From an uncultured Eubacteriaceae bacterium (lineage in GTDB: Bacteria > Bacillota > Clostridia > Eubacteriales > Eubacteriaceae), in the NCBI GenBank assembly GCA_945867155.1, contig CAMBHL010000002.1:62001-126000 (forward strand): a stretch of 64,000 nt of DNA. Reading direction: 5' to 3'. A program made the position numbers and the translations under genes. The notes beneath the pieces are model-generated. The model did no database searches. It had not been told where the DNA came from and saw only the letters and a list, made by a program, of their open reading frames with translations. Shown here piece by piece: positions 1 through 8,194 of this stretch; position 1 is the stretch's first letter, and each line of letters starts with the position of its first letter.

Positions 1-461
1 TAGTACAGGCTGTCGGAGTCCGCATCGATGCCGTAGTTGCGGCGGATGCCGGTGTTGAACCACTGGGGGGAGTTCGGCGCCCACATCTGGCTCAGGAAGG
101 CGAAGACCATTTCGTCGTAGAAGATCTGCCACTGTTCGTCGGTTGCGATGAGGCCTTCGTCCCGGAGGGCGTCAGCCCAGAAGCCGACCATGCGGTCAGC
201 CACCTGGCGCATCGAGGATTCGTGGCCGCCTTCGGGCACCCCTTCTTTTCTGAAATACTTGCTCGCGATGATGTTGCAGGCGTTCTGGGAATAGCCCTTC
301 GGGAATTCCAGATCGTGCATTTCAAAGGAAATTTTGCCGGTCCGGTAATCGGTCAGGGAGACGTCGACGCGCTGCCAGTCGAAGAGATCGTAGACCGTCT
401 GGTCGCTGCCTTCGAGGGACTTCGTGAAGACGCGGGTGAATAATTGGGATAGATGTTTCAA
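1..461 (-). CDS. nrdJ: Vitamin B12-dependent ribonucleotide reductase, N-terminal part (cut by window edge)
   Basis: The 153 visible residues match the N-terminal region of class II (adenosylcobalamin-dependent) ribonucleotide reductase, which makes deoxyribonucleotides without oxygen. Recognisable stretches are SWSQ-like KGYSQNACNIIASKYFRKEG, a SSMRQVADRM helix, and the family hallmark FLSQMWAPNSPQWFNTG near the left edge. The start is a TTG at 461 (first residues MKHLSQLFTRVF); the in-frame ATG just upstream runs into a stop, and a GGAG lies about 10 bases before the TTG. The catalytic cysteines and cobalamin site lie outside the window. Family assignment is firm, the TTG start is inferred. 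Confidence 0.88.
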   Translation of the reverse strand, partial: MKHLSQLFTRVFTKSLEGSDQTVYDLFDWQRVDVSLTDYRTGKISFEMHDLEFPKGYSQNACNIIASKYFRKEGVPEGGHESSMRQVADRMVGFWADALRDEGLIATDEQWQIFYDEMVFAFLSQMWAPNSPQWFNTGIRRNYGIDADSDSLY

Positions 462-485
462 GAGAGCTTCTCCATTTCTTTTGGC

Positions 486-1337
486 TTAATTGGCAATGGG
501 CTGATGAGGGGCGTAGGATTTCCAGGAAATCGGTTTAAAGGTGTAGCCCCGGGAGCGGTAGTTGTCGATGATGCGCTGAAGGGCCTGAACCGTCGTGCCC
601 TTGTGAGGCGCGTCATGGCACAGGAGCACCACGTTGTTGTCATTACAGGCGGTGGCGTGGGCTACGAGATCGTCCACGTTGTCTTCGCTGTGGGCTGCGT
701 CAGTGGAATCGGCGTTCCAGTCGTAATACTGGTAGCCCTTGGCGTTGAGATCCGAGGCGAGCTTGCCCATGATCCCCTGGGCGTAATTCTGGGAGACGGT
801 GTTGGACGAGCCGCCGGGGAAGCGGACGTAGGCCGGGACAAAGCCGATTTCCGACTTCACCACCTGGGCGATCTGGTTCAGATCGTCAAAATACGCCTGT
901 TCCGAACGGTAGATTTCGTATTTGTGAGAGGCGGTGTGCAGGCCGATGGTGTTGCCTTCGTTGTAGGCTTTGCGGATCAGATGCTGATACTGGGGATACA
1001 TGTTCGTGACGAAAAACGTCCCATGGATGTGATTTCGTTTGAGGATTTCCAGAATCGCTTCGGTGTTTTCCGAAGGGCCGTCGTCAAAGGTCAGGTAGAC
1101 GATTTTTTTGGACGACTCCTTGTCCGTTCCTGGCACGCTGCCGGGGGTCAGCTTGCCCCGGGGTTCGTCGACGAAATCGGTCTGGGTCAAAGTTCCGCCG
1201 GTCGCCTGGCAGAACGCGGCGTAACTGTCGGCGTCGGCCGCGCGGACAGGCCGGGCGGATATGAATGCGGCGCAAAAAATAAGCACCGCCGCCAATCCGA
1301 TGCTTATGTAAAATATTTTATCATTCCCTATGGACAT
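486..1337 (-). CDS. Secreted or membrane-anchored polysaccharide deacetylase (NodB family)
   Basis: A 283-residue protein with an N-terminal hydrophobic segment (residues about 9-27) followed by SARPVRA-AD, so either a signal peptide or an uncleaved anchor. The NodB domain shows TFDDGP (catalytic base and metal Asp), HTASH (two metal His), RFPGGSS, DWNADSTD and LLCHDAPH in the usual order. The family removes acetyl groups from peptidoglycan or other N-acetylglucosamine polymers at the cell surface; which one applies here is not visible. The start at 1337 is chosen because AGAGG lies upstream; a longer reading frame from 1403 would run through the AT-rich promoter region. It is transcribed divergently from murI. 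Confidence 0.85.
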   Translation of the reverse strand: MSIGNDKIFYISIGLAAVLIFCAAFISARPVRAADADSYAAFCQATGGTLTQTDFVDEPRGKLTPGSVPGTDKESSKKIVYLTFDDGPSENTEAILEILKRNHIHGTFFVTNMYPQYQHLIRKAYNEGNTIGLHTASHKYEIYRSEQAYFDDLNQIAQVVKSEIGFVPAYVRFPGGSSNTVSQNYAQGIMGKLASDLNAKGYQYYDWNADSTDAAHSEDNVDDLVAHATACNDNNVVLLCHDAPHKGTTVQALQRIIDNYRSRGYTFKPISWKSYAPHQPIAN

Positions 1338-1476
1338 TTCAATAGGACCTCTTTGTGATGAATTTGTAAAATTTATTATATCACAGAAATTTTGCACGTC
1401 CACCTCTCTTTTATTTAATTCAATAATGACGTATAATAGCAGAAGTTTAAAAGATTAAAAGACAGAGGAGGAGCTT

Positions 1477-2262
1477 ATGCGCCCGGCATTTAAAAATTAC
1501 ATCGGCGTCATGGATTCGGGGCTCGGCGGCATTTCCGTGCTTCAGGAAATGACCCGGGAGCTGCCTAACGAACGGTATGTGTTTTTCGGCGACTCGGCGC
1601 ATGCCCCCTACGGCGAAAAATCGGTGGAGACGGTTCAGCAGCTCACGTTGAGCATCGTGGAAAAAATGGCGGCCGAAGGGGTGAAGGCCATCGCCATCGC
1701 GTGCAACACGGCGACGAGCGCCGCAGCGGGGCTTTTGCGCAAAACCTTTGACATGCCGATCATCGGCATCGAGCCGGCGCTGAAGCCCGCAGCCACGTCG
1801 GCAGACAGCCACCGGGTCCTCGTCATGGCGACGCCGGTGACCCTGTCCCTCAAAAAATACCACGATTTATGGGAAAAATACGCCGGCTACGCCGACTGCG
1901 CCTCCCAGCCCTGCCCGGGGCTGGCCCGGCGCATCGAACAGGGGAATCTCGACGCGCCGGACGTTATCGAAATGCTGACCCGGTTTCTCGGGCCTTACCG
2001 GGGCAAAATCGACAGCCTCGTCCTCGGCTGCACCCACTATCCCTTTGTGAAAAAGCAGATTCGCCAGGTCCTCGGCGATGGGGTGAAGCTCTACGACGGC
2101 GGCCGGGGCACCGCCCGGGAACTGCACCGGGTGCTGGCCAGCCGCCATGCCCTGCGCAGGCCGGAAGACGGCCCCGGCGGGGTCGTGTTTAAGTCGAGCA
2201 TCGACACTCCCGAAGAGATTCAGCTGTACAAAATGTTCTACCACATGAATTTAGAGGAATGA
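1477..2262 (+). CDS. murI: Glutamate racemase
   Basis: A 261-residue protein that interconverts L- and D-glutamate, supplying D-Glu for peptidoglycan precursors in the cytoplasm. Visible family signatures are MDSGLGG near residue 12 (substrate Asp-Ser), FGDSAHAPYG, the first catalytic cysteine in ACNTAT (about residue 75), and the second in LGCTHYP (about residue 185). Length is normal for the family. It starts at ATG 1477 behind GAGGAG, and a TATAAT at 1432-1437 is a likely -10. It stands alone and ends at a strong bidirectional terminator shared with the convergent rho gene. Confidence 0.93.
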   Translation: MRPAFKNYIGVMDSGLGGISVLQEMTRELPNERYVFFGDSAHAPYGEKSVETVQQLTLSIVEKMAAEGVKAIAIACNTATSAAAGLLRKTFDMPIIGIEPALKPAATSADSHRVLVMATPVTLSLKKYHDLWEKYAGYADCASQPCPGLARRIEQGNLDAPDVIEMLTRFLGPYRGKIDSLVLGCTHYPFVKKQIRQVLGDGVKLYDGGRGTARELHRVLASRHALRRPEDGPGGVVFKSSIDTPEEIQLYKMFYHMNLEE

Positions 2263-2282
2263 GCGGGGATTGAAGCAAAAAT

Positions 2283-2317
2283 AAAAAAGCTGGAAGCATT
2301 GCGCTTCCAGCTTTTTT
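2283..2317. terminator. Bidirectional intrinsic terminator between murI and rho
   Basis: A perfect 15-bp inverted repeat (arms 2283-2297 and 2303-2317, 5-base loop) with A6 on the left and T6 on the right. It can stop transcription from murI on the + strand and from rho on the - strand. Confidence 0.93.
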
Positions 2318-2329
2318 GATTTTGTGAGC

Positions 2330-3904
2330 TTACCGCTTCATCATCCGGCGAATGAAAGCCGCGTTGCTTTCGGTGCGGGTGAGGAGCAGAATGATTTTTT
2401 CCGCCATTTCGTCAGCGCCGTCCCGGCCGTAGGCCTTGCGGATGTTGGCCGACATTTTCTGCTCTTCGGGAGAGAGCAGAAGTTCTTCCCGGCGTGTGCC
2501 GCTGCGCCGAATGTCGATGGCCGGGTAGATGCGCCGGTCGGCGAGATCCCGGTTCAGGTGGAGCTCCATGTTGCCAGTGCCCTTGAACTCTTCGTAGATG
2601 ATGTCGTCCATGCGGCTGCCGGTGTCGACGAGGGCCGTGGCGATGATCGTCAGGCTGCCGCCGTTTTCGATGTTCCGGGCGCTGCCGAAGAACTGCTTCG
2701 GAAAGTGAAGGCTCGCCGGGTCCAGGCCGCCGGTGAGGGTCCGGCCCGACGGCTCGATGACGAGGTTGTTGCCCCGGACCAGGCGGGTGAGGCTGTCCAC
2801 GAGGATCATGACGTCTTCCCCCTGTTCGACGAGGCGTTTGGCCCGGGCCAGGGTCATCTGGGCGGCGGCCAGCTGGCGGTGGGCCGATTCGTCAAAGGTT
2901 GAGTAGATGATTTCGGCGTCGACGGAGCGTTCCATGTCCGTGACTTCTTCGGGGCGTTCGTCGACGAGGAGGATGATCAGCTTGATATCCGGAGCGTTTT
3001 GGCGCACCCCGTTGGCGATGGCCTTGAGCAGCGTGGTCTTCCCGGATTTCGGCGGCGCGACGACGAGCCCCCGCTGGCCCTTGCCGATGGGCGCGAACAA
3101 GTCGATCATCCGGGTGGCGATGGTGTCCCGGTCCGTTTCCAGGGTGATCTTTTCTTTGGGAAAGATCGGCGTCAGGCGCTCAAACTTCGGCCGGTGGGCG
3201 ACGGCTTCGGGCAGAGCGCCGTTGACGGTTTCGACGTAGAGGAGGGCGTCCTGCTTTTCATTTTCGTCGGATTTGCGCAGGTGGCCGGCGATGAGGTCGC
3301 CGGTGCGCAGGTTGTAGCGCCGGATGATGTTCGCCGGCACGTAGACGTCGTGGTTTCCAGGATAGAAGTTCTTTTCGATGCGCAGGAAGCCGTAGCCGTC
3401 GGGGTTGACGTCGAGGATGCCGGTCTGGGTCTTGGCGTAGCGTTCGGCGGGATTGCGCTTGGGCACGTTCATGAGCTTTTCCATCTTTTTGATGAGGTCG
3501 GCGGTTTTGGTGCCGTTCACCTTTTCGAGGAAGAGCATGGCCGCGTATTTCTCACCCTTTTTCGGAGAGCGGACCCGGCCGCCGAGGATGTCCCCGGTTT
3601 CCACCCGGAACTTCTGCACCTGGGAAGAAGACACGTAAATCGGCAGGGCGTTGTCCCGTTCGATGATGCCGTAGCCGGCGGGGAGGATCTTCACCTCGCC
3701 TTCGGAGTAGGCGGCGTCCTCGATATTGTCCTTGAGTTTGTAGCGGCTTTTGATGGTCTTCGTCTGGGCGTCTGCCTTTTCCGCTTTCTCAATCAGGGCG
3801 ATGAGGTCGGCCTTTTTAATTTTGCTTTTGTAAGAGATGGCCTGTTCATCGGCGATCTGTTTCAATTCCGCGATGGTTTTTTGGGATAAATCTGTTGACT
3901 GCAA
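2330..3904 (-). CDS. rho: Transcription termination factor Rho with two RNA-binding folds
   Basis: A 524-residue RNA helicase, longer than the roughly 420 residues of E. coli Rho. Residues about 6-41 form the Rho N-terminal helical domain. The extra length is explained by two cold-shock-like RNA-binding folds, at about 68-131 and 161-229, which resemble each other (GYGII/GYGFL, VETGD/LRTGD, LEKVNG/VETVNG). The ATPase follows: Walker A PPKSGKT at 284-290, [10 protein letters not shown], Walker B ILVDSLTR, the Q-loop/R-loop region and [13 protein letters not shown] [17 protein letters not shown]. The start is TTG at 3904 behind an AGGAG spaced about 8 bases; no ATG fits. Function as Rho is firm; the duplicated domain is the odd feature. 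Confidence 0.95.
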   Translation of the reverse strand: MQSTDLSQKTIAELKQIADEQAISYKSKIKKADLIALIEKAEKADAQTKTIKSRYKLKDNIEDAAYSEGEVKILPAGYGIIERDNALPIYVSSSQVQKFRVETGDILGGRVRSPKKGEKYAAMLFLEKVNGTKTADLIKKMEKLMNVPKRNPAERYAKTQTGILDVNPDGYGFLRIEKNFYPGNHDVYVPANIIRRYNLRTGDLIAGHLRKSDENEKQDALLYVETVNGALPEAVAHRPKFERLTPIFPKEKITLETDRDTIATRMIDLFAPIGKGQRGLVVAPPKSGKTTLLKAIANGVRQNAPDIKLIILLVDERPEEVTDMERSVDAEIIYSTFDESAHRQLAAAQMTLARAKRLVEQGEDVMILVDSLTRLVRGNNLVIEPSGRTLTGGLDPASLHFPKQFFGSARNIENGGSLTIIATALVDTGSRMDDIIYEEFKGTGNMELHLNRDLADRRIYPAIDIRRSGTRREELLLSPEEQKMSANIRKAYGRDGADEMAEKIILLLTRTESNAAFIRRMMKR

Positions 3905-3972
3905 GTAAAAACTCCTGAAAAAAATTTAAAATCAAAAAATAATTAGCTTTATTCTATCAAAAACGGGCATAA

Positions 3973-3998
3973 AAAAACAGCCGGTGAAGGCTGTTTTT
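3973..3998 (-). terminator. Intrinsic terminator after the small LDCC-like gene
   Basis: A 10-bp perfect stem (3973-3982 and 3989-3998, 6-base loop). Read on the - strand it ends in a T-run, placing it directly behind the small gene that stops at 4005 and upstream of rho. Confidence 0.85.
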
Positions 3999-4004
3999 GA
4001 AATT

Positions 4005-4157
4005 TTACGCTGATTTCTGCTGACTGGCTTCCTTCGGCGTGACTTTTTTGTTTCCGCCGCAGCAGCACGTGGGCTTCCCGCCGTCAAAAGTCTGATTGTT
4101 TTCTTTTGCCAAGCGGTTTAAAAAAGCCTGCCATTTTTTCTTGAAGCTGAATGCCAT
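4005..4157 (-). CDS. Small cysteine-rich protein resembling LDCC-motif putative metal-binding proteins
   Basis: A 50-residue protein. The N-terminal half (KKKWQAFLNRLAKENNQTF) followed by GGK and a cysteine cluster (TCCCGG) has the layout of the very small Firmicutes proteins annotated as LDCC-motif putative metal-binding proteins, although here the cluster reads PTCCC rather than LDCC. A lysine-rich tail follows. The start at 4157 is preferred because GGGAG sits 9 bases upstream; an in-frame ATG at 4166 directly abuts that site. It begins 6 bases beyond the stop of the upstream 101-residue gene, so the two are probably translationally coupled. Function is unknown; metal binding is inferred from the cysteines. 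Confidence 0.6.
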   Translation of the reverse strand: MAFSFKKKWQAFLNRLAKENNQTFDGGKPTCCCGGNKKVTPKEASQQKSA

Positions 4158-4162
4158 TTTGG

Positions 4163-4468
4163 TCATCTCCCTATTTCGTCTTTCGTTTCCATGTCCACTT
4201 CGCCTTTTTCAAGGCCGAGGACCGGGCTCATGCTGCCGGCGAGGTCGTCGATATCGTTGATGAGGTTCCGCTTGCTCACGTCCATGGCTTCGAGGGCATC
4301 GCTCCAGAAAGGATCTTCGATGGTTTCAAAATCGTACATGCCGAGGTAGCGGTCCAACGCGTCGTCGAGGCGGTCGGCCAATTCCGAAATCTCGGTCAAA
4401 AGGTCGTTTGCGGATTGAATCATGGCGGCGGATTGTTCGGACTGTTCGGCAAATTTCTTTGAATTCAT
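4163..4468 (-). CDS. Uncharacterised 101-residue helical protein
   Basis: A predicted soluble, acidic, helical protein (LLTEISELADRLDDALDRYLGMYD, then DPFWSDALEAMD). The pattern distantly recalls DUF4298-type proteins, but the match is too weak to assert. It begins at ATG 4468 behind AGGGAG and is followed without a gap by the small cysteine-rich gene, which suggests a two-gene unit ending at the hairpin at 3973-3998. No catalytic motif is visible. Confidence 0.6.
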   Translation of the reverse strand: MNSKKFAEQSEQSAAMIQSANDLLTEISELADRLDDALDRYLGMYDFETIEDPFWSDALEAMDVSKRNLINDIDDLAGSMSPVLGLEKGEVDMETKDEIGR

Positions 4469-4694
4469 GTCGAGGACTCCCTTCTTGTCTGATCAGGATG
4501 ATCAGCTTGTTAACTATATATTATAGAATGTCTGTCCCCTTTTTTCAAATTTTTTCAAAAATTTCACGGTTAAATTTGGCTGGACTGATTTTTGAGGCGG
4601 CGGTTCCGCCCCAGCGATCGGCCGCTAGCTGGCAAAGGGCCGTGGTCGGGGTAAGCATCACAATTTTAATGGCGTTTCTCTCTTTCTAAAACCC

Positions 4695-4723
4695 TTGTCA
4701 ATTTCTTTATATGATTGTATAAT
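4695..4723 (+). promoter_or_regulatory. Sigma-A promoter of the TetR-type regulator
   Basis: TTGTCA at 4695-4700, a 17-base spacer, then TATAAT at 4718-4723. It points at the regulator starting at 4852, leaving a leader of about 120 bases. Confidence 0.8.
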
Positions 4724-4754
4724 AAAGAAACATAATCAGCGTTTATGTTAATTA

Positions 4755-4794
4755 AAATTCTAATTTTATTTATACAGAAATAAAATTAGAATTT
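4755..4794 (+). repeat. Perfect 17-bp inverted repeat in the leader of the TetR-type gene
   Basis: Arms 4755-4771 and 4778-4794 with a 6-base loop, almost wholly A/T. It lies between the promoter and the coding start and has no T-run beyond the stem. It may be an autoregulatory operator or an RNA hairpin in the leader. Confidence 0.75.
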
Positions 4795-4851
4795 CAATGA
4801 CAGTTTATCAAATGTGTTTAGTTAATAAAAATAAATGAAATAAAAGATAAA

Positions 4852-5421
4852 ATGGATAAGCGAATCATCAAAACTCAAAACAATTTAAAAAAGACGCTGC
4901 GGCAGATGGTCATGGAAAAGCCCTTTGAAAAAATTTCTGTCACGGAACTGTGCAAGCGGGCGAAGACCAGCCGGATCACGTTTTACACGTATTACAGCGA
5001 CAAATACGACCTCCTCAACCAGTGCTTCGAGGACATCCAGAATGAAGCGCTGCAGCGCTACGAAGAGCTGGAGGCGGAAAATCCGGAACACCAGCTCAAC
5101 ATTGCGTGCCAGCATTTCATCATGGTGCTCATTGAAATCATGGGGCCCTTTGTGGATGCGTCAGCCCAGGAGGACTCCAAGGCGGCGGCGACGCTGTTCT
5201 ATCATTTTGCCGTTCAGAATCTGAAGATGTTCAAGGAAGCCAACGCGGAGCAGTTAAAAACTCACTACAATGCGGACCAGCTGGACGCTTTCCTGAGCTA
5301 CGGCTTGTGGGGATTTGTCTTTGCCCATCGGGACAAATACGACCGGAAGCAGACCGTAGAGGATGCCAAGCGCCTGATCGACGATTTGCTCGCCAGTTCG
5401 ATTTTCGAGCACGACCATTAA
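4852..5421 (+). CDS. TetR/AcrR family transcriptional regulator
   Basis: A 189-residue protein with the classic TetR N-terminal DNA-binding domain: RIIKTQNNLKKTLRQMV, then the helix-turn-helix KISVTELCKRAKTSRITFYTYY at about residues 26-48. The rest is an all-helical ligand/dimer domain ending AKRLIDDLLASSIF. This arrangement is typical of the TetR subgroup with short YxxYxDKxxL linkers found in Clostridia. The ATG at 4852 has no strong ribosome site, so expression may be low. A promoter and a large palindrome lie upstream, suggesting autoregulation. Its target is not evident; the neighbouring genes point the other way or are small. Confidence 0.82.
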   Translation: MDKRIIKTQNNLKKTLRQMVMEKPFEKISVTELCKRAKTSRITFYTYYSDKYDLLNQCFEDIQNEALQRYEELEAENPEHQLNIACQHFIMVLIEIMGPFVDASAQEDSKAAATLFYHFAVQNLKMFKEANAEQLKTHYNADQLDAFLSYGLWGFVFAHRDKYDRKQTVEDAKRLIDDLLASSIFEHDH

Positions 5422-5445
5422 AAAACCGCTGCCTTTCGGCAGCGG
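5420..5445 (-). terminator. Intrinsic terminator for the small membrane protein gene
   Basis: An 8-bp stem (5426-5433 and 5438-5445, loop TTTC). Read on the - strand it is followed by six T, so it serves the - strand gene at 5473-5679 and overlaps the end of the convergent regulator. Confidence 0.85.
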
Positions 5446-5472
5446 CGGGGTAAAAAGTGAATAAATGAAAAA

Positions 5473-5679
5473 TTATGCCGGTAAAATCTGCAGGAAGCAG
5501 ACGGAAGAAGTGACCATGACGGTCAGCACAATACAGCACAGGGAGAGGGCGGCTTTAACGGCCTTTGGCCACGGCGCGTAGGTCCACATTAAAATCACAC
5601 CCATCGGCCAAACGAGCAGCAGCATTAAAACCACGAGAAATGTTTGAAAAATATCGTTGTGTTTTCTGAGTGCAGTCAT
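5473..5679 (-). CDS. Small membrane protein, function unknown
   Basis: A 68-residue protein with two predicted membrane segments: FQTFLVVLMLLLVWPMGVIL (about residues 11-30) and a second at about 42-66 (AALSLCCIVLTVMVTSSVCFL). A WPMG turn and a short YAPWPK loop separate them. The start at 5679 has a strong AGGAGG site about 9 bases upstream, and an intrinsic terminator follows on the same strand, so this is very probably a real single-gene unit. It is not assigned to a characterised family. Confidence 0.72.
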   Translation of the reverse strand: MTALRKHNDIFQTFLVVLMLLLVWPMGVILMWTYAPWPKAVKAALSLCCIVLTVMVTSSVCFLQILPA

Positions 5680-5945
5680 TGCAGGCGACCTCCTCTTTTA
5701 GATTTACCCGTATCCTACGCGGATTTTTTTCAAACTTCAAGGAAATCGCAAAATATTATCTTTTCCTGCACTTTTTTCAGTACAATCTTAAAGGTTACAT
5801 TTTACTTCAATTTTATCATTTCGTTTTACATTTTTAAGCCAATGTGTAAGACAAACTATGTTATAATGTAAAGGTTCAATTTAGTAAAATAAAGCTGATT
5901 TTTATATTTTATTAAATTGAAATAATGTAACAACAGGAGGTGCGT

Positions 5946-6437
5946 ATGACAATTAAAATTACACAATGGAACGAAAAAGCCGTCGGCGGCATGGTTCGGA
6001 TCTGGAATCAGGTCGTCGCAGAAGGGAACGCCTTCCCCCAGACGAATCTGCTCTCTTACGAAGAAGGCAAAACCTTTTTCGCGGCTCAGGACTACACGGG
6101 CATCGCCTATGAAGAAGAAACCAGCGGCGTGGTCGGTCTCTACATTCTCCACCCCAACAATGTGGGGCGCTGCGGCCATATTGCCAACACCAGTTACGCG
6201 GTGGACCGCTCCCTGCGGGGACAGCACATCGGCCGTCTGCTCGTTGAAGATTCCATCGTACAGGCTAGGGATCTGGGCTACGGCATCATTCAGCTCAATG
6301 CCGTGGTCGCGACGAACAAGACGGCACTGAAGCTGTACCAGGATATTGGTTTTAAGCCTTTGGGCAAAATCGAAGGGGGATTTCGGATGGATGACGGCCA
6401 TTACGAAACGATTGTTCCCCACGTGTATTATTTGTAA
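5946..6437 (+). CDS. GNAT family N-acetyltransferase
   Basis: A 163-residue acetyl-CoA-dependent acetyltransferase. Motif A is seen as YAVDRSLRGQHIGRLLVEDSI (acetyl-CoA pyrophosphate loop R-G-x-x-I-G) near residues 85-104, and motif B as QLNAVVATNKTALKLYQDIGFKPLG near 120-144. The substrate is not deducible. The start is ATG 5946, five bases after AGGAGG; a GTG six bases earlier overlaps that site. A TATAAT at 5862-5867 is a likely -10. The metallo-hydrolase gene 36 bases downstream may be co-transcribed. Confidence 0.85.
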   Translation: MTIKITQWNEKAVGGMVRIWNQVVAEGNAFPQTNLLSYEEGKTFFAAQDYTGIAYEEETSGVVGLYILHPNNVGRCGHIANTSYAVDRSLRGQHIGRLLVEDSIVQARDLGYGIIQLNAVVATNKTALKLYQDIGFKPLGKIEGGFRMDDGHYETIVPHVYYL

Positions 6438-6473
6438 AAAATTCACAGAAAAAGAAAATAGGGAGTTTGCGGG

Positions 6474-7193
6474 ATGATAAAGATTGCAGATTTGGGCACG
6501 GATTTTGTCCACTGCTGGTACCTTGAAAAAGACGGCCGGCGCGTTCTCGTGGATACCGGTTACGCCGAAGACTGGCCGCATTTTATCCAGCAGGCGAAGG
6601 CCTTTGGTCTGGACGCTGCGGATTTTCTGTTTCTGACCCACGCCCACGACGATCACGCCGGCTTTCTGAATCCACTTTTGGAACAGATGCCGGGGCTTCG
6701 GGTGATCGCGTCGAAAAAGGCGCTTCCGGGATTGCACAGGGGGCAGAATGGCCCTGGCGGCGGGGTGCCCGATGCCGACGCGGCGGCCGTATGTCGTCAG
6801 ATGGTGCGTGAAGGCCGGGGACGGCACCTTTTTCCGAAAATTGACGAAAAATTTTTATCCCGATTTCTGTGGCTCGAAGACATCGATCTCCATGACTTTC
6901 TGTCTGGGGCCGAAGGGCTTTTTCTGCCCGGCCACACTGAAGACAGCATCGGCTTCCTTTGGGAAGACCGCCTTTTCTGCGGCGATGCGGCCCAGAACCG
7001 GCTGGCGTATCCGATGAAGACGACCATCTGGATTCAGGATTTGAAGGCTTATCAACAGAGCTGGCAGACCATGATCGACGCAAAGCCGGTGCGCATTTAC
7101 CCCGGACACGGGGAGCCTTTTGGGCCTGAAGCCCTCGAAGCTGGCCTCGGCGCCTTGCCCGAGATTCGGCTCAACCCGTCCATCAAGGCATAA
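6474..7193 (+). CDS. Metallo-beta-lactamase-fold hydrolase
   Basis: A 239-residue protein with the metal-binding signature THAHDDHAG at about residues 55-63, followed by PGHTEDS, a metal Asp in FCGDAAQ, and a last His in YPGHGEPF. The fold covers glyoxalase II, lactonases and other hydrolases; nothing here fixes the substrate. ATG 6474 has GGGAG upstream. The middle region (about 85-130) is longer than in minimal members and is Gly/Ala rich. It may form an operon with the GNAT gene in front. Confidence 0.8.
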   Translation: MIKIADLGTDFVHCWYLEKDGRRVLVDTGYAEDWPHFIQQAKAFGLDAADFLFLTHAHDDHAGFLNPLLEQMPGLRVIASKKALPGLHRGQNGPGGGVPDADAAAVCRQMVREGRGRHLFPKIDEKFLSRFLWLEDIDLHDFLSGAEGLFLPGHTEDSIGFLWEDRLFCGDAAQNRLAYPMKTTIWIQDLKAYQQSWQTMIDAKPVRIYPGHGEPFGPEALEAGLGALPEIRLNPSIKA

Positions 7194-7515
7194 AAAATGC
7201 CCCGGGGCCGTCGCCGCGGGGCTTGGAATCAATTCCGCCAAACCGATTCTTTTTACGTCTTTTAAGATATCTTCTCAGATAATATTATCTTTAACTGTAT
7301 TATAGCGGGGTTCGCCCCGGAAAGCAAGCGTTTTCATCAAAAAGTTATGAATCATTAAGATTCGGCTAAGATATGGTTTTAATCTGTATTTTACATTTAA
7401 AATTTCTCAAATCGAGCTTGAATTTAATTTTCACAGGCTTCTAAGCGTTTTCACGCTTAATCTGCAAAAAAACGGCACTGGACGCCGAAGGGCGCAACGC
7501 CGGCGGCCAGCTGGC
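7194..7515. other. Intergenic region without a recognisable gene
   Basis: About 320 bases between the metallo-hydrolase and the terminator of the flavin reductase gene. A GC-rich short stem at 7199-7222 immediately follows the metallo-hydrolase stop and may help terminate it. The rest is AT-rich, with no reading frame or repeat that I can support. Confidence 0.5.
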
Positions 7516-7552
7516 GCAATAAAAAAAGGCACAACGTGCCTTTTTTATTGCT
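7516..7552. terminator. Bidirectional terminator next to the flavin reductase gene
   Basis: Long nearly perfect stem: GGCAC/GTGCC core around a 3-base loop (7533-7535), extended by A7/T6 and GCAAT/ATTGC. It sits just after the - strand gene that stops at 7557. Confidence 0.85.
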
Positions 7553-7556
7553 TTGA

Positions 7557-8129
7557 TTACTTCATATACTTTTTCCCGTCGTCCCAGGCGGTGCCGACCC
7601 GGCTGCCGATGGCGTAATAGCCGTTTTGGTCGCCGTCGAAAGCGAAGGCGCCGAGTTTTTCCGCGTCGACCTTGCCGTCAGCGGTGAGCACCGATTCGTC
7701 GGCGACAATGCTGACCACCTTACCGAGAACCCGGAGGCCGTAGGGCTGATCCTGGAATTCCACCACTTCACATTCGAAGGTCAGGGGGTATTCGGTGATA
7801 ACCGGCGCGTCGACCTTGGCGCTCTTTTCGGCGTGGAGACCGGTTTTCGCGAACTTGTCCGGCACGTCGTTGGCGGAGACGATGCCGAAATAATCGGATT
7901 CGGCGAGGGTGTCCGTCCCCGGAACGGCGAGGGTGAACGCCTTGCGCCTGCGCAGGTTGGCCGTGGTTTTGTGGCGTTCTCCGATGTTCAGGGCGACCAT
8001 GTCGCGGGCGCAGACGCCGCCCCAGGCCATCATCATGAGATCGACAGAATCGTCGTCATTGTAGGTGCCGATCATGTAAGTCGGCATTGGGAATAAAATC
8101 GGTTTAGCACCGAGATCTTTAAAAGCCAT
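7557..8129 (-). CDS. Flavin reductase-like FMN-binding split-barrel protein
   Basis: A 190-residue protein of the flavin reductase-like family: LFPMPTYMIGTYNDDDSVDLMMMAWGGVCARDMVALNI is the typical N-terminal FMN-binding part, followed by SADYFG-like ESDYFGIVSANDVPDKF, and FECEVVEFQDQPYGLRVLGKVV. Members bind FMN and in anaerobes act as flavoredoxin-type electron carriers or reductases. ATG 8129 has AGGAGG upstream. It is the last gene of a possible - strand unit with the hydrolase (65-base gap) and DUF434 genes. Partner and substrate are unknown. Confidence 0.85.
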   Translation of the reverse strand: MAFKDLGAKPILFPMPTYMIGTYNDDDSVDLMMMAWGGVCARDMVALNIGERHKTTANLRRRKAFTLAVPGTDTLAESDYFGIVSANDVPDKFAKTGLHAEKSAKVDAPVITEYPLTFECEVVEFQDQPYGLRVLGKVVSIVADESVLTADGKVDAEKLGAFAFDGDQNGYYAIGSRVGTAWDDGKKYMK

Positions 8130-8194
8130 ATGAGAACCTCCTTTATGTCACGAATATTCGATCTTTATTATAAAAAGTTTATGTTGAATTTTCC

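Larger units (their letters stand above)
4469..4851. other. Intergenic region with promoter and large palindrome, no gene seen
   Basis: This 383-base stretch separates the divergent 101-residue gene and the TetR-type gene. It contains a consensus sigma-A promoter (4695-4723), a 17-bp AT-rich inverted repeat (4755-4794) and a GC-rich imperfect palindrome at 4611-4632. No supported reading frame lies here. Confidence 0.7.

Noticed and set aside
453..1358. 301-codon open frame on the + strand
   Set aside because: It is the antisense shadow of the polysaccharide deacetylase, whose motifs on the - strand are complete.
2999..3889. 296-codon open frame on the + strand across rho
   Set aside because: High-GC antisense frame; no family pattern, while rho on the - strand is unambiguous.
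4611..4632. GC-rich imperfect palindrome
   Set aside because: Several mismatches in the arms and no link to a promoter; may be chance.
7199..7222. GC-rich short hairpin after the metallo-hydrolase
   Set aside because: Only six base pairs and no T-run on the + side, so it is not listed as a terminator.
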